Below, in pieces: positions 1 through 9,679 of a stretch of 64,000 nucleotides of DNA. The notes under the pieces were generated by a model. That model worked only from the letters and a program-made list of their open reading frames with translations. It was not told the DNA's origin and did not search any database. Each line of letters starts with the position of its first letter. Position 1 is the stretch's first letter. The stretch covers positions 1,674,001 through 1,738,000 of the forward strand of contig JAJFPB010000006.1 in assembly GCA_020881915.1 (NCBI GenBank). Direction: 5' to 3'. Origin of the DNA: Paramyrothecium sp. XJ0827 (lineage: Eukaryota > Ascomycota > Sordariomycetes > Hypocreales > Stachybotryaceae). Position numbers and translations under genes: made by a program.

Positions 1-232
1 AATATTAACAAGGGTGAGAATGGAGGTGCAAACACGCGTCTCGCACACGCGTCCCGGTAAAGGGGGGCCGAACTAATTAACGTGCTCCCTCCATAGCCTT
101 CGATTGGTAAGAATTATGCGAAGTCAGCAGAGCGCGGGCCTGAAATACCTCCACCACGTTGCCCCAAACCTCCACACAATACCCCTGACAACAACCACCA
201 AATAACATTATCGGACCAAGCCTCTAAAAGAA

Positions 233-1909
233 ATGACAAAACAACGGAACCGCCACTGTTGGGAGTGTCGACGGCGATGCTTAGTTTGCGACTTTGGGGA
301 GCCGGGATGCAGGAGGTGCCATAAGCTTGGTATCGACTGTCCTGGCTATGGCGATGTGAAGCCTGTGAGACTGAGGTGGCTTCAACCCGGAAAAATTGTA
401 TCTCGGGCGAGGAACGGTCGTAGGATTAATACCGACACAAACAGCATGACTTCGGAGGCAAAGGGTGTCACGAGTAAGGCAGAAGTTATCTGCTTCCCAA
501 GACCATTTCACATAACCGTCACAGCGTTCACCATCGACACCCAGATTATCCATGAGGCAATAGAATACTGAAAGTTTGGGCCCCAATGATGGAGCTGCGT
601 ACCCTTTAACTAATGCAGCTCAACAGTCAATTCATGCATATATGAAGAACTTCTCCCTTTGCATCATTTGGGACGAAATCCGCATGTATACTCATTATCT
701 CCGGAGTTGATACGTCTGTCATCTACAGTTCCTGACTACTTACTTCTGGGCATGGTTTGCATGATCCTGAGCCATCGCATCAACCGAACGAAACATCACC
801 CATACTCTAAGATTCTGAAGGGCAGATTCTATCAATACTGGGGCCTTGCTGTGCACTCACTCAACAAGCACTTAGAGATGCAGGATGTGAGGGAGAGCGA
901 TATTGCAATCGCAGGAGTACTTACACTTCTTCTCACTGAGGTAGGCGCATCCGTCGCTTTCCAAGCCAATGCCTTTTGCTGATACTTTTGCCTAGATTCA
1001 GCATTGTACTCTGTTAAACTGGCGCTGTCACGTTGAAGGAGTTCATAAACTCATAGCGCTCCGCGGCGGCTTTCATGTGGTCGCACAATCAAAGCGCCTA
1101 GAGCCCCTTCTACTTTGCCTATGGGCGTGCGGAAAAGTCTCATCCATAGCACTCAGAGCTCTGAAATACTAACTAAACGTAGGTTCACCGTAATGGCCAA
1201 CACGACATGCCCTGTGTCAGATATGACTGCCGCCAGCCTGTATCTTGACAATCTCGAGTTACTTCTGCAAGTATGTGGCACCACAACATCACCGATTCAA
1301 ATGTGCCCGGTACCACTATTTGCGGAAATCGTCAAGATAAATTTCTTTCGTACCCGAACTCAAGATGCCGACTGGAACGAAGCATCTACCCTCGCTTGGG
1401 AAGCTGCGCAAGTCTTGGACCGAATCGAGACATTCTCACCCTCGCAATGGGCTTGTGCCAGAGGCTCACCAGCGAATCAATGGGAACTCATTGGGGAGAT
1501 CTTCCGAGCAGCTACTGTGTTGTACTGTGTCCTGGCCCTCCAATGCTCGGCCATCCTTCCAAGAAAGGCTCAACTGAGGATGCAATGCGCCATGCATGCT
1601 CAAGTGCTGTTAGACAAGTTGAAAGAAGCACTTGTGTCCCCAACGCTCAGACGGTTCATGGTTTGGCCCCTTGTTGTACTTGGGGTAGAAGCTGTCCATG
1701 GCAACGAAGGGACGCGCGCGTTGGTCGTGGACGAACTAACAAAAATGGGCCATGACCTTGGGATAGGTGTGCCTGTGCTTGCAACAGATGTTCTCCGCAC
1801 CTTCTGGGCTTCGGGTAAAACAGATTGGGACAGTTGTTTCACCAAGCCATATGCTTTCACTTCCCAAATTGCAGTGGACACCAGCCGTTTGTTGTTAACA
1901 TCTGATTAA
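233..1909 (+). CDS. Zn(II)2Cys6 transcription factor with an in-frame stop
   Basis: Nuclear DNA-binding regulator by family; target unknown. Best exon model is 233-573, 619-940, 996-1126 and 1183-1909, 507 codons in all. The N-terminus carries the six cysteines of a zinc binuclear cluster at residues 9, 12, 19, 26, 29 and 36 with canonical 2-6-6-2-6 spacing. The basic stretch after the second cysteine reads RRRC, so one usually basic position is a cysteine. The remainder looks like the fungal-specific regulator domain (Fungal_trans_2 type), with RGGFHVV and a long helical C-terminus. An in-frame TGA at 569-571 lies just before the first intron, between the family-like EY and NS. Either the gene is a recent pseudogene or I have missed the true donor. 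The third intron (TACTAAC branch site, acceptor at 1182) is the surest. Family assignment is firm; functional state is open. Confidence 0.72.
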
Positions 1910-2181
1910 ACTATCTATTACAACGTTGCTAAGTCTTGAATGTAAAAACACGCCGTGAATTGTATACAGTGACAAGATTGGAAACCCTGAGGCTTCAAGG
2001 TTGGTCTTCCAGGCCACACCGGCAGGTGAATAGCCAATGCCTTCTCACCTCACATATCGCACTTGAAAGGGCTGTTGGCATGTAGAGGCCAACTTTCGCT
2101 GCGCCAATTCAAGCTTGGGTCGGTTGCCTCCCGCGCTCTGTGGTCGACAATAATGCCCAACCTATTATGAAGAAGCATGTT

Positions 2182-3374
2182 TCAACTGGAGCCATGGTGG
2201 TTTCTAGGACACTCGACCAATTCTTGATGCTCGCGTGGCTGTCTCTTATGCCGAAAAAGAACCCCGAAAGTCAACACATGAGCTATTTTCGCCCAAAGTG
2301 ACCGGCTGTCTGGTATCTCTTCGTCGACAAGCTCAGTCCCATCTTGTCCTAGGTAGATGTGGTGGTCTCTAGGTAAGAACCTGCCTGGGTGCCAAATGTT
2401 CCACAAAACCGAGTTGATCAACATGAACACTGACTCGAAGATGTAGAAAAAAGCCTCGTATCGTAAAAGGGGGTTCAGTCTCCGTAGAGCCTCGAGGTTA
2501 TCGAGTTCGACTTTCGTATCCCCTGTATGTTCAACCAGACGATATATGCATCGGGTAAATATTAGGAGCATACTCGCGTACAGCGAGTACAACAAAGTCT
2601 TCACATTCTGGGACCAAATCTCCATACTGCGGCAGCGTCGGTGAAAACGGCCAGCAAGGCCGAAAAATATGATGATGACTAGCAGCTGTAGCGAAATGGC
2701 TACAATTGTTAGATATCCACCTAGTGATTGTTGTATACGGGACGAAGATGGGTTCGCGGACAAAGCCACTCCCAAACCATTCAGTAGCTCAACCAAGCCC
2801 ATGACACCGCCGAATGTAGCCAAGACTCTACTAGGAGCCACGGGAGAACAATAAGGGATGTAGTAAAGAACTCGGCCAAGGACATGGTAATTGGCTAGTT
2901 CTAGCAGTGGACTGCAACAGGAGAGTGATGGGTCAGTAAAACCAAAACGACACACTGTACCGATAAGGTCACATACGGGCAGATGTAGATGAAGCATTGA
3001 CTGAAAATGAACACGAGCAGCGGGGTGATATTCTCACCCTGGTACAGGTAGTTGCGGGCTCCATACTCTCGAAGCGCGTAGCCGACGGTGAGTAAGGTTC
3101 CGCAGAGCGGGTGCAGCCCGACTAATCGGAAAGCCTTAAAACGACTTAAGGCGGTCCGTCAGCAGGAGAATGAGATCAACGATGGAGGATTCGGCACACG
3201 TACAAGCATTGCCATATGTGAAGCGAGCCAGATATTCCATAGGCAATTACAAAAATGATGGGGACCACTTTCGTAGGAGCGTAAACGAAAAGGCTGTACA
3301 AGACTTGGCAACGAGTAAGTTGAAGCGTGTAGGAGTTCGAAAGACTGGGGCCTACCAGGTTCTCCGTGCGCCAT
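2182..3374 (-). CDS. RTA1-like seven-helix membrane protein
   Basis: Exons on the minus strand are 3374-3356, 3303-3200, 3134-2977 and 2911-2182, giving 336 residues; all junction phases agree. The protein has seven hydrophobic segments and RTA1 family signatures: PLCGTLLTVGYALREYGA after helix two, PLLELANYHVLGRVLYYIP, and a closing NIWHPGRFLPRDHHIYLGQDG motif before a polar cytoplasmic tail. RTA1-type proteins (Rta1, Rsb1 in yeast) are plasma-membrane proteins tied to resistance to 7-aminocholesterol or efflux of sphingoid bases; the substrate here is unknown. The first exon is only 19 nt (MAHGEP plus one base); it was chosen because it gives a start codon and joins in frame at the first helix. 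Confidence 0.85.
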
Positions 3375-3927
3375 TGTGATGGGATAAGATTCCGAAAGGG
3401 TTTCCAGTGATACAGAGAATATGATGCGATGAAATAAAATGGACTGAAGTTGTTTGAACTCCAAATAAGTGCAGAATCCAGGCTATTTCTACTCTTTGCA
3501 ACACAGGCAAGAAACACCGTCGTTCAATTGAGCACGCTGTCAAGCAGCTCACACGACGCACGCTTAGCCTGATTTGGTGAGTAGAATTGCCAAGACATCA
3601 CGAGCAGGGGGGCCTATCCACAGCCACGCTCTAGTTAGAGTAAGCAGACTCAACTCCCTAATCCAAGATTGGAGAGAATTGTTGCCAAGTCTCGCTGCCT
3701 CGAGCAAAGGAACCTTGTATGCTTTCTAGGATTATCTATCTAGGCGATCTTCTCAATTTAAACCGAATTCCTTACTAAAGTAAGCCCTTTGGTTGTGGGT
3801 GCTGGTTGTTCTTCCGCCAGGCCGCCGATGGGCAAGACGGCCGAACAATTTCCCGCAAACCTTTGATCAGGCACCTAACTGAGGGGGAGGATTTACGCCT
3901 GCATGAGTCTCACACAATCTCAACGTC
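3375..3927. other. divergent intergenic region
   Basis: Shared upstream region of the minus-strand RTA1 gene and the plus-strand HET gene. No coding segment, tRNA or clear repeat was seen. Confidence 0.6.
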
Positions 3928-5721
3928 ATGTGGCTCCTAAAATCCACGACCCTTTCACTAGAAGAGTTTATGGGCGACCTGACCCCAAGATATGCAATAC
4001 TCTCGCATAGATGGTCGACCGGAGAAGTTTCCTTCAAAGATATAAAAGACGGCACTGCGCATCAGAAGGCTGGCTACGACAAGGTCAAGCAGTTCTGTGC
4101 GCAGGCAGCTGGGGATGGATTCCAATACGTTTGGATTGATACTTGCTGTATTGATAAGTCAAGCAGTGCCGAGCTAACTGAGGCCATCAACTCCATGTAT
4201 CAGTGGTATCGAAATGCATTAGTCTGCTATGCGTACTTGGCGGATGTTCATACAGACGAAGCACTCGAGGGTTCAGAATTCGCAAAGAGCGACTGGTTCA
4301 CCCGGGGATGGACTCTCCAAGAATTGATTGCACCCCGTCATGTCATCTTTCTCAACCATGACTGGCGTATAATGGGCACAAAAACTAGCCTCAAAGCTGT
4401 CATATCAGACATCACGAAAATTGACATCGCCATGCTTGATAGCGCATTCCCCGACGACTTTAGCATAGCCCAAAGAATGGCATGGGCCTCGAACCGAACA
4501 ACAACCAAACCAGAAGATGTGGCATATAGTCTTCTAGGATTATTCGGAGTCAATATGCCTTTGCTCTACGGCGAGGGTCAACGAGCATTCATAAGACTAC
4601 AAGAAGAGATTATGAAGCAATCTGACGATCCATCCATTTTCGCTTGGAAAAACAAAAGCGAAACCCCCTGCGGGCTTTTGGCCAAGTCCCCTTCCGACTT
4701 TGCGGGCTGCCAAAATGTCATCTCCAGTGCTGCCGCTCGATTGATTCGGAAACCGTACGCTCTTACCAATAAAGGTCTGTCGATCGAACTACCTATGATA
4801 GCGTGGGCTATGGAGACGTATATGGTCGCGCTGGAATGCCACTTGAAGGATGAAACAGACAATCGTATAAGTATTTTTTTGCGCATGAAAGCAGATACAG
4901 ACCAGTACGTCAGAGTGTCGATAGATGGAAGCGACACGGGAGTATTTCCAGAAAAACTGGTCCCGGAATTGCAGTATAGACAGATTTTCGTGCGGCAGAC
5001 GCAGTACGTCTCCTACAAGCATGGAGATTTCCTGTACGGGTTCTGGATACGAAGATTGCCCAAAGCGATCAAGACTGTTGCCAATGATGCCCAAGACTCG
5101 GTTTCGCAAGTTACTTGCTGGAACAAATGGTCCGATGAGGAACGCGTTGTCGAGATACCTACAGGATCTCGTGGAACTGCTGCATCCATCTGGTACAATA
5201 TGGGCGCCGAATTTCGGGCATTGAAACTGGGGTTCGATTCTGACTTCAACCCTGTGTGTCAATTTGGAGGCAACATCTACAGCCCAGTCAGCCGTCCCAA
5301 GAGTCCACAATCCACTGAAGCACAAATGAATCCCTCGTGGATGACGCTTTTGGACAGTGATCACATACACAAAGGCGACAGGCTTGCGCAAAGCCGAATG
5401 TACAAACACCCTTATAGCATCTCTCTGATACTCGAAAAGGTCAACGGGCGGAGGTGCTGGGTTGTAGACATAACAGATGAACGCTACGAACCCAGGCACA
5501 AGCATATATGTGATGGCTGTGAACAGGTGAGTCTTTTTCCAACTCTACTCGAAATTCCCTGGAGAAAGTGCCTAAACCTTCCGCAGTTAATCTATGGAGT
5601 ACGACATAAATGCATGGTTTGCCCCGATTTCGATTACTGCTCCGACTGCATTACCAAATCTGGTGAGACACACGCCGGTCACGGGTTCCAAAAGATACAG
5701 TTTCCGAATGTCGAAGAGTGA
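3928..5721 (+). CDS. HET-domain protein with C-terminal ZZ zinc finger
   Basis: The N-terminus is a heterokaryon incompatibility (HET) domain: YAILSHRW near residue 22, YVWIDTCCID near 72, then WFTRGWTLQELIAP. Such domains act in nonself recognition and programmed cell death after hyphal fusion. The C-terminus carries a ZZ-type zinc finger (CDGC, CMVC, CSDC, then two histidines). A 60-nt GT...CAG intron at 5527-5586 lies inside the finger; removing it joins CDGCEQ to LIYGVRHKC and restores normal finger spacing, giving 577 residues. That intron is a multiple of three without a stop, so retention would give a 597-residue form with a broken finger. The start is the first ATG before the HET motif. 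Partner and specificity are unknown. Confidence 0.88.
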   Translation: MWLLKSTTLSLEEFMGDLTPRYAILSHRWSTGEVSFKDIKDGTAHQKAGYDKVKQFCAQAAGDGFQYVWIDTCCIDKSSSAELTEAINSMYQWYRNALVCYAYLADVHTDEALEGSEFAKSDWFTRGWTLQELIAPRHVIFLNHDWRIMGTKTSLKAVISDITKIDIAMLDSAFPDDFSIAQRMAWASNRTTTKPEDVAYSLLGLFGVNMPLLYGEGQRAFIRLQEEIMKQSDDPSIFAWKNKSETPCGLLAKSPSDFAGCQNVISSAAARLIRKPYALTNKGLSIELPMIAWAMETYMVALECHLKDETDNRISIFLRMKADTDQYVRVSIDGSDTGVFPEKLVPELQYRQIFVRQTQYVSYKHGDFLYGFWIRRLPKAIKTVANDAQDSVSQVTCWNKWSDEERVVEIPTGSRGTAASIWYNMGAEFRALKLGFDSDFNPVCQFGGNIYSPVSRPKSPQSTEAQMNPSWMTLLDSDHIHKGDRLAQSRMYKHPYSISLILEKVNGRRCWVVDITDERYEPRHKHICDGCEQVSLFPTLLEIPWRKCLNLPQLIYGVRHKCMVCPDFDYCSDCITKSGETHAGHGFQKIQFPNVEE

Positions 5722-6607
5722 ATGCTATGAGCTTTGTGAGCTATGGTTCGCATTTAAAGACAAATACAGTGGTGACACAGGTGTTTGAAGTACGGAAGTG
5801 GCATGGGGAAACTTTTTGAGCAGCTTCTGCAATTATGTCCATTCCCATGAAGACAAACAACCCTCTTCATCCCCAAGCCATTTCATACAGAACTTAATTT
5901 CCATTCAACATTGTTATGCAGCTCACTCTAATGTGGTCGAGTATTATCATTACACAAAATTAGGCGCCAAATTTGGCAAGATGCATCATAGACTCTGTCT
6001 GACATGACTAGCACGCGATCCAGGACAGATGACCAATGCGGGACCCTGACGCCCAAATAATAGTTGCGTGGCAAATCCACCGCGGCTCTCTCCTAATGGG
6101 CACTCCGCTACTTCTGTAGGGGACCTAGCTGGTGGGTTTTGACACGAGCCTGCCTTGCCTGCCCTCAAAAGCCTTCCATACGTAGTAGTGCGATCCATGG
6201 GACGAAACCGATCCGTCATGAACATCCCTAGTTTCCGGTCGACCCGGCGAGTGTTCGATGGTGTCTTTGACGAATGAGAAGGATCCTTTTGCGCCTAAGA
6301 GATCTCAAATCCTCGGAGGATCCACGAAATACCAATTTAGCCTCCGTAAAAGAGTTCCTAGCTTGAGATGCAGGGATCTCGAGGATTCACCATGTCCATG
6401 ACGTATCTAAAGAACACAATGAACAAAGACGGATGGCGAGTCATTCATTTTGATTCTTATAAAGTCGAATGAGAAGAATCAGACCCAATAGTAAACCAAC
6501 TATTTACCTCTCTCTCGTCTCCCGTTTGTGTAAGCCGCCGAAGCTTAAAATGAAGGAGCTTCTTCGGGATACCATTTTTAGCCACATCCTGCGGGTTTTG
6601 ACGGGCG
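5722..6607. other. intergenic, no gene seen
   Basis: Only short, unconvincing reading frames. It leads into an AT-rich tract and the transposon. Confidence 0.5.
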
Positions 6608-6725
6608 GCAAAGTTATATATGTAGATTAGATTTAAATAATAAGTAATAAAATTATTATAAAACTCTAATAAATTTATTAAAAATCTCTAATAATTTTTT
6701 ATAAGAACCTAATAAATTTCTTATA
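6608..6725. repeat. AT-rich tract, left flank of transposon
   Basis: About 118 bp of almost pure A/T with repeated TAATAAATTT-like words, ending in the TA (6724-6725) that forms the left target duplication of the transposon. The right flank (8582-8695) is similar in composition, so the element inserted into one AT-rich block of roughly 230 bp. Origin unknown; an older repeat degraded by RIP-like mutation is one possibility. Confidence 0.7.
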
Positions 6726-6773
6726 ACGTACATGATAAGCGAGTGCACCAACCAAGCGAGTGCACCAAAAATT
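6726..6773 (+). repeat. left terminal inverted repeat
   Basis: 48 bp, identical to the reverse complement of 8534-8581. It begins ACGTACATGATAAGCGAGTG and holds two copies of a 15-bp word (AAGCGAGTGCACCAA), probable transposase binding sites by analogy with related elements. Confidence 0.95.
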
Positions 6774-6823
6774 ACTCAATCTCTCCTCTTTACATCTAAT
6801 CAACTATTTCTCAACCACCAAAT

Positions 6824-8475
6824 ATGTCACAATCAAATAATGAAGCTAATATGCTTCTCGCTCTTCGGGCCCTTCAAAATGACCCGAAACTGGGTCTACG
6901 ACCCGCCGCAAGATTATACCAGGTGGATTATTATGCCCTTCGTCGCCGACAGAGGGGCATCCAGTCTCGGCGCGATACCATCCCCAACTCACGGAGACTA
7001 TCCGATCTAGAGGAGCAGATTATTGTCCAGTTCATTCTCGACCTGGATTCGCGAGGATTTCCCCGCGACTGCGTGGTGTTGAAGAAATGGCCAACCGACT
7101 GCTCGCTGACCGCGACGCGTCACCTGTCGGCAAGCGCTGGGCTTCCAACTTCGTCAGGCGACAACCAGAGCTCAAGACGCGTTTTTTCGTAAATATGACT
7201 ATCAGAGGGCTAAATGCGAAGATCCAACCATTATTCGCAATTGGTTCCGGCTCGTGGAGAACACAATCGCGAAATATGGCATCGACCTAGCCGATATCTA
7301 CAACTTTGATGAGACCGGCTTTATGATGGGCATAATTGCAAGCGGAATGGTCGTCACAGGTGCAGATAGGCGTGGAAACCCGAAATCAGTCCAGCCTGGA
7401 AACCGGGAATGGGTTACAGTCATTCAGGCGATTAATGCCGAAGGCTGGGCGATCGCGCCGTTCATCGTGGTCGCGGGCCAATATCACCTCGCAAGCTGGT
7501 ACCAGGAAAGCAACCTTCCGGGCGACTGGGCTATTGCGACAACTCAAAATGGTTGGACCGACAATGAGACCGGCCTTGAGTGGCTAAAACACTTTGACCG
7601 GCATACCAAGGCCCGATCAACCGGTCGCTATCGTCTTCTGATCCTCGATGGGCATGGAAGTCACCACTCGGTTGACTTTGAGAAATATTGTGAAGATAAC
7701 CATATCATTACGCTGTGTATGCCGCCTCATTCGTCTCACCTACTTCAGCCTCTTGATGTCGGGTGCTTTGGGCCACTCAAAAAGGCATACGGTCGAGAAA
7801 TAGAGCATCTGATCAGGTGCTCTATAACCCACGTTTCTAAGACTGAGTTCTTTCTGGCATTTTACGCCGCCCACCAAGCCGCCATAATAGAAATTAATAT
7901 CAAAGGGGTTTTAGAGGGGCCGGGCTTGTTCCTTTAGACCCAGAAAGTGTCATATCGAAGCTTGATGTGCAGGTACGAACTCCAACACCGATTGAGGAGG
8001 AGGCCGGCCTCCCCGACCCTTGGGTGCCCAAGACGCCAAAGACGGTCCTTGAGGCTACCTCTCAATCTGAATACCTTGAAAGACGAATCAGAAGGCACCA
8101 GGAAGCTCCCCAGCATCTATTGTTGATGCGCTTAAGTCATTTTCTAAGGGAACGAAGGCGATAATGCATCAAATAGCATTATTAAAGTCTGAGAACCAGA
8201 TCCTTCGACAGGCAAATGAGACTCTTAGCAAGCGGCGTAGGGCAAAAAGAACCCGGCTACAGAATGGAGGGAAGATGACTATAGGTGAGGGAAGGGATGA
8301 GATTGATCAGAAAGACGTTGATGCGCAGATAATGGCTGGATTGTTGAGAAGTGGTGGTCGAGGGAGGTCAGCACTGGCGAGAGAAAGGCGCTGTAGAACC
8401 TGTGGAAATACCGGACATAATTCAAGAACATGTCAGATAGTTGTGTTAGTATCTGAAGAAGACGATAGTGATTAA
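6824..8475 (+). pseudogene. Pot2/Fot1-like transposase, four single-base frameshifts
   Basis: Cut-and-paste transposase. The N-terminal part (about residues 1-170) is a CENP-B/Tc5-type helix-turn-helix DNA-binding region with GKRWASNFVRRQPEL. The DDE domain shows YNFDETGFMMG, LILDGHGSHHS and PPHSSHLLQPLDVGCFGPLK, giving the three catalytic aspartates. The C-terminus ends in a CCHC zinc knuckle (CRTCGNTGHNSRTC). The frame is lost at four points, each repaired by one extra base in a homopolymer run: C run 7061-7064, T run 7182-7187, G run 7916-7919 and C run 8108-8111. With those four bases the frame would be 552 codons with no other stop. Either the copy is inactive, or these are under-called homopolymers in the assembly. 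Confidence 0.9.
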
Positions 8476-8533
8476 TTTTAATTGATTAGATGTTTTGTAG
8501 TGATTTTAAGTAATGTTCTATTTTAATGGTGTG

Positions 8534-8581
8534 AATTTTTGGTGCACTCGCTTGGTTGGTGCACTCGCTTATCATGTACGT
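8534..8581 (-). repeat. right terminal inverted repeat
   Basis: Perfect 48-bp inverted copy of 6726-6773, followed by the TA target duplication at 8582-8583. Confidence 0.95.
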
Positions 8582-8695
8582 TAAATTTATTTAAAATTTA
8601 TAATAAAGTTTTTATAAAATATTTAGATTTTTATTTTAAAATTGATTTTTAAGTATTTATTTTTTATTTATAATTTTATAAAAAATTCTAAGTTA
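8582..8695. repeat. AT-rich tract, right flank of transposon
   Basis: About 114 bp of nearly pure A/T (TTTATTTAAAATTTATAATA-like), the other half of the block split by the transposon. Confidence 0.65.
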
Positions 8696-8799
8696 CATTG
8701 CTTCCTCCCCTTTATTCAAGGTAGTCTCGCCCCAAGTCCCATTCTAATGGTGGTTGGCTTTGGAATCGAGGTCGATCGGGCTGCTGTGCTTGGTATTGC

Positions 8800-9679
8800 C
8801 TAGCCCCGAGCTTGATAGTGTCTCGTATGTCCAAATTTGAGGTCGACCATCATGGCGCTGAGGAGTTCGAGTCGTCCTCCCATTTGGGGCCCCAGTCGAA
8901 ATTCGGCCACCTGGAGGTTGGGAGTTCGACCTTGTTGTTTGCGCAGGCCAGAAGTCGTAGTGGTGCCGGGTATTTTGGACACCGAGTGTGTCTGGGAATA
9001 TTGAGGACCTGGACGCCTACTGTCGTCGTCCGTATCTTTTTGCTTTACATTGTCCCGAGCTGTAAGCTCAGATGTTGAAGGCGGCAGGCGATCTTCGACT
9101 CGTTTAGTCCCCCTCATGATTGCCGTTTCCATTTGGGCTGCCATCAACAAAACGTTCGTGAGCCCCGGCAGATTTCGTTCCGCTCTGAGTCAGTCACGGT
9201 GTATTTGCGCGGCTCGTTTGGTTGGGTTTGCTCCGCTCCCGGTCGTACAAGGTTGGCAAATTCGACTTGGTTCGTGCATCGCCAATCTTGCCACGGACAC
9301 TTCTCATCGCTTCGGGTCGCTGAGCACTGGTTATCTCCGCGTCAATCATGTCCCCATCCTCAACAATTTCGGCCAATGCATTGCGGACAGACGCCTCAAC
9401 CATTCGACTCCAACGAATATTGGCTCGAGTTTGGTCATCTTCCGCGAAATCATTCGGATCCAATCGTGCATGGTCGATGATGGCCTTTTCTAGGTTTGAC
9501 CGATGATCCTCTCCACTTGGGTTCTGCATGATTCGTGGCCATGTTGGCGGTCCTAATTTCGTGCCCACATCCCTGGCTTTATCATTATGATAGCTAGGGA
9601 TGATAGCTTCCTGCTTATTTGCGATGTCATCGTCGCAGGATAAAACGTCGCTCGTGAAACTGGAAGCAGGGTCAGCCAT
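8800..9679 (-). pseudogene. decayed coding remnant of unknown family
   Basis: Two minus-strand segments read like one protein interrupted near 9190-9230: 9679-9194 (161 residues, starting MADPASSFTSDVL, charged, with HARLDPNDFAEDD and IVEDGDMIDAEI) and 9150-8800 (acidic to basic, with MRGTKRVEDRLPPSTSEL). A frame change and a stop lie between them. Low complexity, high charge and position beside a transposon suggest a mobile-element protein such as a gag, but no diagnostic motif (CCHC, protease, reverse transcriptase) is visible. Function unknown. Confidence 0.3.

Larger units (their letters stand above)
6726..8581 (+). mobile_element. Pot2/Fot1-like DNA transposon (Tc1-mariner/pogo superfamily)
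   Basis: 1856 bp bounded by perfect 48-bp terminal inverted repeats (6726-6773 and 8534-8581) and flanked by the dinucleotide TA on both sides (6724-6725, 8582-8583), the target duplication of this superfamily. Each terminal repeat contains a 15-bp direct repeat (left copies 6737-6751 and 6754-6768), recalling Pot2 of the rice blast fungus, which has near-identical length and direct repeats inside its inverted repeats. One transposase reading frame fills most of the interior but is broken by four single-base gaps. Perfect ends suggest recent insertion. The element is far less AT-rich than its flanks, so it does not look RIP-mutated. Confidence 0.95.

Noticed and set aside
1273..1755. 160-codon frame overlapping the first regulator
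   Set aside because: Alternative frame of the last regulator exon; the other frame carries the family-like sequence.
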